The notes under the pieces are model-generated. The model worked only from the letters and a program-made list of their open reading frames with translations. It was not told the origin of the DNA and did no database searches. A DNA stretch of 64,000 nucleotides from DASXMT01 sp035552655 (lineage in GTDB: Bacteria > Actinomycetota > Acidimicrobiia > Acidimicrobiales > RAAP-2), in assembly GCA_035552655.1 (NCBI GenBank), contig DASZLD010000088.1:11541-75540 (forward strand), written 5' to 3'. Both the position numbers and the translations under genes were made by a program. Positions 9,301-17,600 of the stretch are shown piece by piece; the stretch's first letter is position 1; each line of letters opens with the position of its first letter.

Positions 9301-9353
9301 ATGACCGTGCCCACCGCGAGGCGGATCGCCCGCCCGCCTAACCGGGCGATCAC
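6303..9353 (-). CDS. Secreted SpoIID-domain protein with 13 C-terminal 42-aa repeats
   Basis: A 1016-residue exported protein. The GTG at 9353 overlaps the DUF501 stop (GTGA) and yields a good signal peptide (basic ARLGGRAIR, hydrophobic core, cleavage after AARA at about residue 33). Then come a beta-rich carboxypeptidase-regulatory-like module, a Thr/Pro/Ser-rich linker, and a SpoIID/LytB domain (about 215-385) with VENVLASEW, AMAVKSYAW and CYNVDDSTNYQRY segments. SpoIID domains cut or bind peptidoglycan glycan strands or enhance amidases. Residues about 385-465 look Ig-like. Residues 471-1016 are 13 consecutive 42-residue repeats ending exactly at the stop codon. Its place after ftsB suggests an envelope or division-linked wall function. 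The molecular activity of the repeats is unknown. Confidence 0.8.
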   Translation of the reverse strand: MIARLGGRAIRLAVGTVILTVAVSTLVTPAARAASSTLSLSGTVVNVSGEQTVDGVTTLPANPPPVVGAVIQVDGTEVATSDGTGAFSLDYAGTGPVTVSASAPGLGTWQLTGVTSAASGDTLTIMLNGHDTSRDMGSPATASGGTGSTPTTPDNPSGGTGSETPAPNATPTPSASGNCGGYFSNTAPPPTINVLEFGQHTSTGAAVPGTEIGVFQVPFQTYVENVLASEWIPSWTPDSLDAGAMAVKSYAWFFVNNWPRQGSFNGACYNVDDSTNYQRYVPGVTFASTTAAVLATWNTIMTNGGQIVEASYQATLTGDTNEACGSGLSNFPGVMSAWGSQNCALAGVTWPQILSIYYPGEQLTNAPPPVVQSFTASPPILPTGGGPVTLSVASTNATSFTVASEPGIPGLPVTTTSATGAGATVGVTLPANGGAGIAPYLFIVAASGPGGTVFASAAVWVAPTATVPNAGYWEVASDGGIFTFGDAGFFGSEGGKPLNAPIVSMAATPDDQGYWEVASDGGIFAFGDAGFFGSEGGKPLNKPIVAMTPTPDGKGYWLVASDGGIFTFGDAGFFGSQGGQPLNSPIVAMAATPDGNGYWLFAADGGIFTFGDAGFFGSQGGQRLNSPVVGAAASPTGMGYREVAADGGIFAFGDASFLGSMGGTPLNAPVVAMASSTDTRGYWLVASDGGIFTFGHAGFFGSEGGKPLNKPIVSMAASPDGKGYWLLASDGGIFTFGDAGFFGSTGGQTISAPIVAMATTPDGKGYWEVGANGAVYNFGDAINAGSKAGQTLNAPIVSVAATADGKGYWLLASDGGIFTFGDAGFFGSEGGKPLNSPIVAMAATPDGKGYWEVGADGAVYNFGNAINAGSKAGQTLNRPIVSMAATSDGKGYWLVASDGGIFTFGDAGFFGSEGGKPLNSPIVAMAATPDGGGYWLVGADGGIFTFGDAGFFGSQGGEVLGAPIVGIMASSGGTGYREAASDGGVFGHGNAPFFGSMGGQTLNAPIVGIAGTPADR
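6306..7943 (-). repeat. Thirteen tandem 126-bp coding repeats
   Basis: The 3' part of the SpoIID gene consists of exactly 13 units of 126 bp (42 codons) with no spacer; the last unit abuts the stop codon. The consensus is GYWLVASDGGIFTFGDAGFF followed by GSxGGxxLNxPIVxMAxTPDGK. Units 8 and 10 are a distinct subtype (VGAxGAVYNFGxAINAGSKA). The pattern suggests a repeated beta-structure, perhaps a propeller-like or solenoid surface module. Such a repeat is prone to recombination and to assembly error. Confidence 0.95.
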
Positions 9354-9883
9354 CGGGAATCGGATCCCGGATGGAGGCCGATGCGCTCCGCCGTCCACGC
9401 GCCGACAGGGTCGTCGGCCCCGGTAAGCCACCAGGCCAGGTGGGCGTGCAGACACTTCACGCCCCGGCGTGTCCCGCCGACACCCCCGGCGGGCCGGGGG
9501 CCGTCGTGTTCGGCCGGTATGAGCGCCTCCCGCTCGGCGGCATAGCGGGCGTGGGCCTCGGCCACGCGGTCCGGTGGGATCTCCGTTTCGGCCTGACGGA
9601 CCCCGCCCGACGACTCGAGTCGGCTCACCGCGTCGCGAAGTGTCGGGTCCACCAACCAATACCGGGTGGGCATGGGAGTCCCGTCCTCCAGGAACGGAGC
9701 GTTGGCGATCACCGCCGGCGCGTCGTCGCCGGCCCGCACCACCACTTCGAATCGGCCTCGAGGGGGGCGGCCGAGCAGCTCGGTCACGGCCACCATGTCG
9801 CCCTCGTCGACCGCTTCCATCTCGCTCCCGAACCTACCGCCGAGTCCGTCGGCCGTCTCGTCGCGGAGCAGGTCGACCGTCAT
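9350..9883 (-). CDS. DUF501 family protein
   Basis: A 177-residue protein starting with MTVDLLRDE at 9883. The ATG overlaps the ftsB stop (ATGA), and its own stop overlaps the SpoIID start (GTGA), so it sits in a four-gene coupled chain eno-ftsB-DUF501-spoIID. It contains the family hallmarks LLGRPPRGRFEVVVR, PMPTRYWLVDP near the middle and a Cys/His-containing GVKCLHAHLAWWLTG near residue 145. DUF501 is near-universal in Actinobacteria and is usually found between ftsB/divIC and ppx. Its function is not established. The Cys-x-His cluster could bind a metal, but that is only a possibility. Confidence 0.9.
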   Translation of the reverse strand: MTVDLLRDETADGLGGRFGSEMEAVDEGDMVAVTELLGRPPRGRFEVVVRAGDDAPAVIANAPFLEDGTPMPTRYWLVDPTLRDAVSRLESSGGVRQAETEIPPDRVAEAHARYAAEREALIPAEHDGPRPAGGVGGTRRGVKCLHAHLAWWLTGADDPVGAWTAERIGLHPGSDSR

Positions 9884-10644
9884 CTCCAGAATTCGAGTGA
9901 GTGGAGGGTTCGGGACCAGAACCCTCCACTGGTGTTCGCAGGCGTGGTGGTCGTCGTGGCCGACCCCGGCCCGGACGACGCCGGGGCTTGGGCCCCCGAG
10001 GCCGGTGGGCTCGTGGTGGAAGTAGTGGGCACGTTCGGATCCGGGCTCATGCCCGCGGCGTTGGCCGGGGCTACCACCGGCTGGCTTCCCGGGTCTCCGG
10101 CCACGTCCGACGAGCCGCTCTTGGTCGATTGCGAAGTGGGGGGCAGCACGTTGTAGGCCGTTTGACCCGGATCGACGAGCTGGTAGTCCTGGCGGGCAAG
10201 GCTGTGGATCTCTGCTTTGGAGTTGAGTTGCTGCTTCTCCTGGGCCAGCGCGCTGTTCTCTGATTTGAGGCGGTGCATGGCCGCATCGGCGGACGCCAGC
10301 TGGCGGTGGTCGGATAGCAATCCGCTGGCCGGGAAGCTGGTGCCCAGCACCAGTGCGGCAAAGGCCGCCGACACCACCAGGATGAACCGCCGTCGGCGCA
10401 ACTTGGGGCTGGCCGGTGAGCGATGCTTGCCCTCTGACCCCCGCGTGCCCGGGGCGCGCGTGGACGCCTTCGGGCCTGTTGCCCTGCCCTTGGTCCCCGC
10501 ATGACCCCTGGCCCCGGAGGTCTTGGACCCGGACCGTGCCTTGGCGCCCGCTCTGCCCTTGGTCGTGGAGGTCTTGCCCTTGGCCTTGGAGGCCTTCGCC
10601 TTCGCCTTGGCGCCGGAGCGATGGCTGGGCGCCGGCCGGCTCAC
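9880..10644 (-). CDS. ftsB: FtsB/DivIC-type septum formation initiator
   Basis: A 254-residue bitopic membrane protein. The GTG start overlaps the eno stop (GTGA). Residues 1-85 form a very basic Lys/Ala/Gly-rich cytoplasmic tail with repeats such as KAKASKAKGK. A single membrane segment (about 87-107) follows, then a periplasmic coiled coil (about 111-147) and the DivIC-like segment ARQDYQLVDPGQTAYNVLPP. A Pro/Ser/Thr-rich tail ends the protein. FtsB with FtsL and FtsQ activates septal peptidoglycan synthesis. The long basic N-terminus exceeds that of E. coli FtsB (about 100 residues in total) but is common in actinobacteria. Confidence 0.88.
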   Translation of the reverse strand: MSRPAPSHRSGAKAKAKASKAKGKTSTTKGRAGAKARSGSKTSGARGHAGTKGRATGPKASTRAPGTRGSEGKHRSPASPKLRRRRFILVVSAAFAALVLGTSFPASGLLSDHRQLASADAAMHRLKSENSALAQEKQQLNSKAEIHSLARQDYQLVDPGQTAYNVLPPTSQSTKSGSSDVAGDPGSQPVVAPANAAGMSPDPNVPTTSTTSPPASGAQAPASSGPGSATTTTTPANTSGGFWSRTLHSLEFWR

Positions 10645-11930
10645 GTCGCCCGCTTCCCTGCCCGCAGGGCCTCGCCGCCCAGGAACGCAGCTGATTCGCC
10701 CAGTGCCTCCTCGATCCGGAGCAGCTGGTTGTACTTGGCCACCCGGTCGGAACGAGCCGGCGCCCCGGCCTTGATCTGCCCGCAGTTGGTGGCCACGGCC
10801 AAATCAGCGATGATCGAGTCCTCGGTCTCGCCCGAGCGATGGGACATGACACAGCCATAGGACGACCGGGTGGCCCTGGACATGGTGCTCAGGGTCTCGG
10901 TCAGGGTCCCGATCTGGTTCACCTTGATCAGCACGGCGTTGGCCACGCCCAGATCGATGCCGCGCCGGAGCCGCTCCTCGTTGGTGACGAACACGTCGTC
11001 ACCCACCAGCTGTACCCGGTCGCCCAGCGCCGCCGTCATCGACGCCCAGCCGTCCCAGTCCTCTTCGGCCATCCCGTCCTCGATGGAGACGATCGGATAT
11101 CGACTGCACAGATCGATCCAGTAGTCGACCAGCTCGGCCGACGAAAGGGAACGCCCCTCACCGGCCAGGACGTAGCGACCGTCCTTGAACAGCTCGCTGG
11201 TGGCGGGGTCCATGGCGATGGCAATGTCGTCACCGGGAACCCGTCCGGCCCCCTCGATCGCTTCCACCAGGACCTCCACCGCAGCCTCGTTGGAGTCCAG
11301 ATCCGGGGCGAATCCACCCTCGTCGCCCACGGCCGTGGACAGGCCCCTGGTCTTCAGCACGTTGGCCAGCGCGTGGTACGTCTCCGCTCCCCACTGCAGG
11401 GCCTCGGAGAACGAGGCCGCGCCGACCGGCATGATCATGAACTCTTGGAGGTCAATCGAGTTGTCGGCGTGCACGCCGCCGTTGATGACGTTCATCATGG
11501 GTACGGGCAGTACGTGGGCGTCGGCCCCGCCGACCGACCGGAAGAGCGGGATATCGAGCTCGTCGGCCACCGCCTTGGCCGCTGCCAGTGAAGCGCCCAG
11601 GATGGCGTTGGCCCCCAGGCGGGCCTTGTTCGGTGTCCCGTCCGCGTCGATCAGGGCGAAGTCGATGGCTCGCTGGTCGAGGGCGTCGAAGCCGTTGAGG
11701 ATCTCGGCGATCTCGCCGTTGACGTTGTCGACCGCCCGAGTCACACCCTTGCCGCCGTAGCGGGATCCGCCGTCGCGCAACTCCACGGCCTCGAACGAGC
11801 CGGTTGATGCCCCCGAGGGCACGATGGCGCGTCCCACCGCTCCCGAGTCGAGGAGGATCTCGACCTCGACGGTCGGATTACCCCGGGAGTCGAGAACCTC
11901 CCGGCCGATGACCTGTTCGATGCGGCTCAC
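10641..11930 (-). CDS. eno: Enolase
   Basis: A 429-residue enolase, the normal bacterial length, converting 2-phosphoglycerate to phosphoenolpyruvate in glycolysis. Signature segments are REVLDSRGNPTVEVE at the N-terminus, the flexible loop GASTG, LIKVNQIGTLTE and SHRSGETED near the C-terminus. Start is GTG at 11930. The 91-bp upstream gap holds an AGGAG about 11 nt before the start and a GATAACTTTT stretch that could be a -10 element, so eno may head its own transcription unit ftsB-DUF501-spoIID. This gene order matches mycobacteria. Confidence 0.97.
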   Translation of the reverse strand: MSRIEQVIGREVLDSRGNPTVEVEILLDSGAVGRAIVPSGASTGSFEAVELRDGGSRYGGKGVTRAVDNVNGEIAEILNGFDALDQRAIDFALIDADGTPNKARLGANAILGASLAAAKAVADELDIPLFRSVGGADAHVLPVPMMNVINGGVHADNSIDLQEFMIMPVGAASFSEALQWGAETYHALANVLKTRGLSTAVGDEGGFAPDLDSNEAAVEVLVEAIEGAGRVPGDDIAIAMDPATSELFKDGRYVLAGEGRSLSSAELVDYWIDLCSRYPIVSIEDGMAEEDWDGWASMTAALGDRVQLVGDDVFVTNEERLRRGIDLGVANAVLIKVNQIGTLTETLSTMSRATRSSYGCVMSHRSGETEDSIIADLAVATNCGQIKAGAPARSDRVAKYNQLLRIEEALGESAAFLGGEALRAGKRAT

Positions 11931-12021
11931 TGTCTGCTGTTGCTCCTGTGGCTGGTGGGAGAAAAGTTATCAGTTGGACTGCCCGAGACCTGGGCATCTC
12001 TCCCGTGGCCGTCCCGCTCAG

Positions 12022-13500
12022 CTAGCCGCCGTGCTCGTGCTCGGCCACCTGTTGCCGGAAGGCCACCGACCGGGCCCGGAGGGCGGTCTCCGGGTCGACC
12101 CCCAACTGCCGGGCCACGCTCACCACCGAGAACAGCAGATCGGCCACCTGGGCCTCGGCGGCCCCCGGTGCACCCCCGTTCACTGGCTCCTCGCTGTTCA
12201 GCCGGTCGAGCCCGGCCACGATGGCGTCCGCCTCCGCCTCCCTGCCCGGGAGCTCGACCCCGACGGCCAGAGCCTTCCGCTGCAGCTTCGCCGCCAGAGC
12301 CAGGGCAGGCATGGCCTTGGGAATGCCCTCGGTGACGCTGGCCCGGCCCTTCTCCACCAACTTCAGCGCCTCCCAGTTCGTCGCCACCTGGTCCGGCGAG
12401 TCGGCCACCGTGTCCCCGAACACGTGGGGGTGGCGGGAGACCAGCTTGTCGTGCACACCCCGGGCCACATCGGCCAGCGAGAACCGCCCCGCCTCGGCGG
12501 CCAGGGTGGCGTGGAAGTACACCTGGAAGAGCAGGTCGCCCAGCTCCTCTTCCAGATGGGCCACGGCCCGTTCCACCTGCTCGGGGGAAGACCCGGCGTC
12601 GCCGTCCACCGCGACCAGGCCGTCGATGGCCTCGAGGACCTCATAGGACTCCTCCAGCAGGTGGCGGGACAGGGAACCGTGGGTCTGCTCCCGGTCCCAG
12701 GGGCACTGCTCCCGGAGGGTGTGGACCAACTCGTCCAGGCGGGCCAGCTCGACGGCGACCGGCGCGGCCAGCTCGGGGATCCACAGCGACGTGAGGTGGT
12801 CGGGCTCGAAAGCCCGGTCGAGCTCCTCCCACGGGAGCTCCCACACCGCTTCTTCGGGCAACCCGAGGTGATGGAGCACGGTCACCGTTGTTCCCGACGG
12901 GGCATCGCTGGCCAGCTTCACCCCGGACAGCACCGCCTTCGACCAGCACTGGGCCACCAGGAGCGGGCCCCGCTGGCCGGCGGCGTCGGTGGCGAACGAC
13001 TCGCCGTCCACCAGCCGGACCCCCTCGGCCAGCGGGTCGATGCCCAACCGGGCGTAGGCCAGGTCGAGGAAGGAAAGGGCCGGGTGCACGATGACGGCCA
13101 CATCGCCGGCGACCACGGCATCATGGCCTCGGAGCAGTGCCACCGTGCGCTCCGCCACCAGCGGCGAGCCAGGCACGGCGTAGACCACTGGTCCCGATCG
13201 GGCCGCGTCCACCAGGTCGGCGACGATGGACCGGTAGACGGCGTCAAAGGTGTCCTCGTGCTCGTAGTGATGGTCGAACGAGGGCGCCTCGGGCACCAGC
13301 ACCGCAGCAGGGTGCCGGTTCGTGCGCACGAAGAGCTGCTCGGCCCCGGCCATCAGGTCCCGCGCCGACTGGGTGACCAGATCGGGGCCGGCCGGCCCCA
13401 GGCCGACCACATCGATGCGGGAGCGGTTCGGGAAGCGGCCGGGGGTGCCTTCGGCCGCGGCCCCGTCACGACGGGCTGGTCCCGCGGGCACGGCAACCAT
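12022..13500 (-). CDS. mazG: MazG-type NTP pyrophosphohydrolase with N-terminal SAM-methylase-like domain
   Basis: A 492-residue fusion. Residues about 29-240 form a tetrapyrrole (corrin/porphyrin) methylase-like domain beginning IDVVGLGPAGPDLVT and containing YAVPGSPLVAE. Residues about 250-490 form MazG, with CPWDREQTHGSLSRHLLEES and the acidic metal-binding helix EEELGDLLFQV; a second, degenerate MazG half follows (VADLLFSVV). The same architecture occurs in Bacillus YabN. MazG domains hydrolyse non-canonical NTPs to NMP and PPi and clean nucleotide pools. It starts 15 bp after the lipoprotein PPIase gene and is followed by eno, as in mycobacteria. Confidence 0.92.
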   Translation of the reverse strand: MVAVPAGPARRDGAAAEGTPGRFPNRSRIDVVGLGPAGPDLVTQSARDLMAGAEQLFVRTNRHPAAVLVPEAPSFDHHYEHEDTFDAVYRSIVADLVDAARSGPVVYAVPGSPLVAERTVALLRGHDAVVAGDVAVIVHPALSFLDLAYARLGIDPLAEGVRLVDGESFATDAAGQRGPLLVAQCWSKAVLSGVKLASDAPSGTTVTVLHHLGLPEEAVWELPWEELDRAFEPDHLTSLWIPELAAPVAVELARLDELVHTLREQCPWDREQTHGSLSRHLLEESYEVLEAIDGLVAVDGDAGSSPEQVERAVAHLEEELGDLLFQVYFHATLAAEAGRFSLADVARGVHDKLVSRHPHVFGDTVADSPDQVATNWEALKLVEKGRASVTEGIPKAMPALALAAKLQRKALAVGVELPGREAEADAIVAGLDRLNSEEPVNGGAPGAAEAQVADLLFSVVSVARQLGVDPETALRARSVAFRQQVAEHEHGG

Positions 13501-13515
13501 GGACGATCGGCCCGA

Positions 13516-14667
13516 TCAGCCCGTGGAGCTTGAGCCGGACCCGCTCGACTTCGTGCCCGACTTGGTCCCGCTGCTCAGCGCCGCGGCCAGGAGGTCTATG
13601 GGCTTGGGACCGGGCGGCGGCACGATGCGAGCCACCGTCCAGGTGCCGTAGCGAGGATCGACCGAGATGGCGGAGTGCCGGGCGAACCGCTTGACCTGGT
13701 TGGCCACCCGGGTCTGGTTGGCATTTGATCGGAGGAGGTCCTGTCGGATGGTGGGTGTGGCGTCGGCCAGGGACTGGGTCACCTCACCGGTCACCTCGAA
13801 GATGACCCAGGCACCCGTGGATGACTCTTGCACCGGCCCCACCAGTGCGCCCACGGTGAGCGAGGGGACCTGCAGCTCTTGCTCCACCGAGGCCACGGTG
13901 AAGTTGCACCCCAGCGCGCCCCCGTTGGGCGCCGAATTCTGATCGAGGGAGTTGGCCTTGGCCACCGACGCGAACGACGCCCCGCCGTTGATCTGCGCCA
14001 CCAACGCGTTGGCATGAGCCTGGGAGTCGGACTCGATGGCGCTGACGCAGGCCCCCGTGAACTGGGTCGGGTTCTTCACGTAGTAGGCGAAGATGTCGGC
14101 CGCGGTGATGTTGTCGCCGAGAGCCAGCAACCGGTCCTCGATGGCCTGCGACTGGATCTGGGCGCTGCGCAGCGACGCCGGCAGGCCGGCCAGCACCTGG
14201 GCGCCGGTCACCGGCTGCCCGTTCTGAAGCTGACAGAACGACTGCTGGCCCACCGCATTGGCCTGGGACAGCTGGGTCGAAATGGATCCGTCCAGGAACG
14301 ACTCCACTTCCGACTTGGCTGTGGCCACCTGGGCCGGCGTCACCTGCACGTCGTGGGCCGCCGCGTACTGCTCGTAGAGGATGTTGCTCACCCCCTGATG
14401 CAAAATGCCGTCCACGAAGTTCATGTCATAGGTGCCGCTGCCCCCCTGGCCCTGGACCTGCACGGCACTGCCCGCCGACTCGATGGTCAACAGACAGGCG
14501 CCGGCCTGGGTCGTCTCGTAGGCGTGCAGCTGGTCGTTCAGTGTTCCCGTGGCGATGGTGGCGCCGTTGACCGAGGCAGCCGGCGGCGTCGCATCGCACG
14601 CCGAGGCCAGGCCGCCGGCGACAACCAGCAGCACCACGACGGAGAGGAGAGAGACGAGCCGCTTCAC
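13516..14667 (-). CDS. SurA/PpiC-type peptidyl-prolyl isomerase lipoprotein
   Basis: A 383-residue exported protein from the GTG at 14667. A signal peptide with hydrophobic core LLSVVVLLVVAGG ends in the lipobox-like LASAC, so a lipid-anchored Cys24 is likely. A SurA-N-like helical region (ASVNGATIATGTLNDQL onward) precedes a PpiC/parvulin domain (about 220-330) with ASFASVAKANSLDQNSAPNGGALGC, followed by a C-terminal helix. It should assist folding of exported proteins. It lies 11 bp after mfd, at the position between mfd and eno where mycobacteria carry the lipoprotein gene lpqU, although the two proteins are not obviously homologous. A longer in-frame extension to 15072 overlaps mfd and is not used. 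Confidence 0.85.
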   Translation of the reverse strand: MKRLVSLLSVVVLLVVAGGLASACDATPPAASVNGATIATGTLNDQLHAYETTQAGACLLTIESAGSAVQVQGQGGSGTYDMNFVDGILHQGVSNILYEQYAAAHDVQVTPAQVATAKSEVESFLDGSISTQLSQANAVGQQSFCQLQNGQPVTGAQVLAGLPASLRSAQIQSQAIEDRLLALGDNITAADIFAYYVKNPTQFTGACVSAIESDSQAHANALVAQINGGASFASVAKANSLDQNSAPNGGALGCNFTVASVEQELQVPSLTVGALVGPVQESSTGAWVIFEVTGEVTQSLADATPTIRQDLLRSNANQTRVANQVKRFARHSAISVDPRYGTWTVARIVPPPGPKPIDLLAAALSSGTKSGTKSSGSGSSSTG

Positions 14668-14678
14668 GGGGGGCGATG

Positions 14679-17600
14679 CTACCGGTTGGTGCTGGGAGCA
14701 GGGGAATCGCCCGGCGCCGTCACCTTTGTCTCGGCCGCCGGTGGGATGAGCGACCGCAACAGTTCCACCAGGACCGGCGCGTAGCGCCGCTCGGGGCCGT
14801 CGGCCACCACGGGAACGAGCAGACGATGGAGGTCCTGGTGCCAACTGCCGCCGGGAGCCAGGCGCCGGAGCCGGATCTCGGCCGAGGCGGGAAGCGACAC
14901 CGGGGACAGCTTGGCCGTGGCCCGGCCGCCGCCGACGCCCATTCCCGACCCCGGGCGCGGCGCGGTCACGGCCACGTCGGTGATGCCCAGCCGGATGCAC
15001 TCGACCCGCAGGAGGGCCACGTCGAGCAGGGCCACGGCCGCGGGTGGGAGCGGTCCGAACCGGTCCTCCCACTCGGTGCGCACGTCGTCGACCTCGGCCA
15101 CGGTGCGCACCCCGGTGAGGCGCCGGTAGGCCTCGAGGCGAACGTCCTCGGCCTCGACGTAGGTGGGGGGAAGGTGGGCGGCGTCGGGCAGGTCGATGGA
15201 CAGGTCCACGGCCACCGGGCGGGCCTCGCCTTTCAACTCGGCCACGGCCTCGGACACCATTTGGACGTACAGGTCGTACCCGACGGCGGCGATGTGGCCG
15301 GACTGGTCCCGGCCCAACAGGTTGCCCGCCCCGCGGATCTGCAGGTCTCGTAAGGCGATCTTGAATCCCGATCCCAGCTCGGTGTGGTCGCCGATGGTCC
15401 GGAGACGCTCGTAGGCCTGCTCGGTCAGCACCCGGTCGGCTGGATGGAAGAGGTAGGCGTACGCCCGTTGGCCGGCCCGGCCCACCCGGCCCCGCAACTG
15501 GTGGAGCTGGCCCAGGCCCAAGAGGTCGGCCCGGTCCACCACCAAGGTGTTGACGCTGGGCATGTCGATGCCCGACTCAATGATGGTGGTGCACACCAGG
15601 ACGTCGTGCTTTCCCTCCCAGAACTCCATAACCACCTGCTCGAGGGTGCCCTCGTCCATCTGCCCGTGGGCCACGGCCACCCGCGCCTCGGGGGCCAACC
15701 GGCGAACCTGTTCGGCCACAGCGTCGATGCTCTGGACCCGGTTGTGGACGTAGAAGACCTGACCCTCCCGGAGCAGCTCCCGCCGGATGGCCTCGGAAGC
15801 GGCGGCCGACTCGAACTCGCCGACATGGGTGAGTATCGGTCGCCGGGCCGCCGGAGGCGTGTTCACCATGGACAGGTCCCGGATGCCGGTCAGGGCCATC
15901 TCCAGGGTTCGCGGGATGGGGCTGGCCGTGAGGGTGAGCACGTCCACCCGGTCGGACATGGCCTTGATCGTCTCCTTGTGCGATACCCCGAAACGCTGCT
16001 CCTCGTCCACCACCAACAGGCCGAGCTTCTTGAAGACGATGTCTGCGGCCAACAGGCGGTGGGTGCCGATGACCACGTCCACCGACCCGTCGGCCAGGCC
16101 GTCGACCACCTTCTTGGCCTGGGCATTGGTCAGGAACCGGCTGAGCATCTCCACCCGCACCGGGAACGGTGCGTACCGCTCGGTGAAGGTCTGGAAGTGC
16201 TGGCTGGCCAGCAGCGTGGTGGGCACCAGGACCGCGGCCTGGGTCCCCTCCTGGACCGCTTTGAACACGGCGCGGATGGCCACCTCCGTCTTGCCGAACC
16301 CCACGTCGCCACAGACCAGTCGGTCCATGGGCAGCGGTCGCTCCATGTCCGCCTTCACGTCCTCGATGGCCCGGAGCTGATCGGACGTCTCCACGAAGGG
16401 GAACGACGACTCCAGCTCGGCTTGCCACGGCGTGTCCGGTCCGAAGGCTCGCCCCTCGACCTCGAGGCGCCGTCGGTACAGAGCGACCAGCTCCTCGGCG
16501 ATCTCGTGGACCGCCGCCCTGGCCTTGGACCGGGCCCGTTGCCATTCCGAGCCGCCCAGCCGGTTGACCGTGGGCGAGTCGCCGCCGGCATAGGGCGTGA
16601 GCAGCTCGATCTGGTCGGTGGGTAGGTAGAGCTTGTCGCCGCCCCGGTACTCGAGCAACAGGTAGTCGCGGGTGGAGCCGCCCATGGTCCGGGTGACCAT
16701 TCCGCCGTAGCGGGCCACACCGTGTTGGCGGTGGACCACGTAATTGCCCGGGGCCAGGTCGTCGAAGAACCCGTCGACCGGCCGGGCCCGGGTCCGGGCC
16801 TGGCGGTGGGGGCGGTGGCGCCCGGTGACGTCCGACTCGGCCAGCACCGCCACCTTGGAGCCGGGGACGATGAACCCCCGGTCGACCGAGGTCACCACGA
16901 TCTGCGCTCCGGGCCTCGGAGGCGGTTGATCAGCTCCGGGCCTCGGAGGCGGTTGCTCTCCGGACCTCGGAAGTGGTTCTTCCGCTCCCCCGCCGCCGGT
17001 CTCACCGTCGAGGATGGGGACGACCACGCCCTCCTCGGCCAGGATGGTGGCCAACCGATCGGCGCCGGTGCGGCTGCCGGCACACAAGGCGACGGTGAAC
17101 CCTCCGTCCACCAGACCCTGGACCTGACCGGCCAGCTTGGACCCGTCGCCCAGGATCGGCTCCCATCCCCGGCTCTCGATGGCCGGCACCTGGGGCCCTT
17201 CGGCCGTGGGGACCAGCGAGAGCATGGCGGCGTCGCTCTTGGCCAGCAGGCGGTCGAAGGGCACATGGAGCCGGGGGGCGCCGGCGCCGGCCTCCAGCCC
17301 CCAGGTCCCGGCCAGGGCGTCGGCCAGGGCGGATTCCTCGTCGGCCAGCTCCTCGGCCCGCTGCCGGACCCGCCGGGGCTCGACCACGATGACCACGGCG
17401 GTGGAAGGAAGCAGGTCGGTGATGATCTCCTCGGACGGGGACAGCCACGGCAGCCACGACTCCATGCCGTCGAACAGGGCGCCGTCGGACAGCTGCTCCC
17501 ACTGATGGCGGCCCCAGGGGGCCGTGCCCACCAGGGTGGCGGCCAGGCGGCGCACGTCCTTGTCAGGCACCAGCTCCCGACAGCCGAAGAGCGATACCGA

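Noticed and set aside
9884..10858. 5' extension of the DUF501 frame to 10858
   Set aside because: It runs antisense-free but overlaps ftsB and eno entirely in another frame; the ATG at 9883 overlapping the ftsB stop gives the family-typical start.
14668..15072. 5' extension of the PPIase frame into mfd
   Set aside because: The GTG at 14667 begins a proper lipoprotein signal peptide; the extension is Gly/Arg/Ala-rich shadow sequence of mfd.
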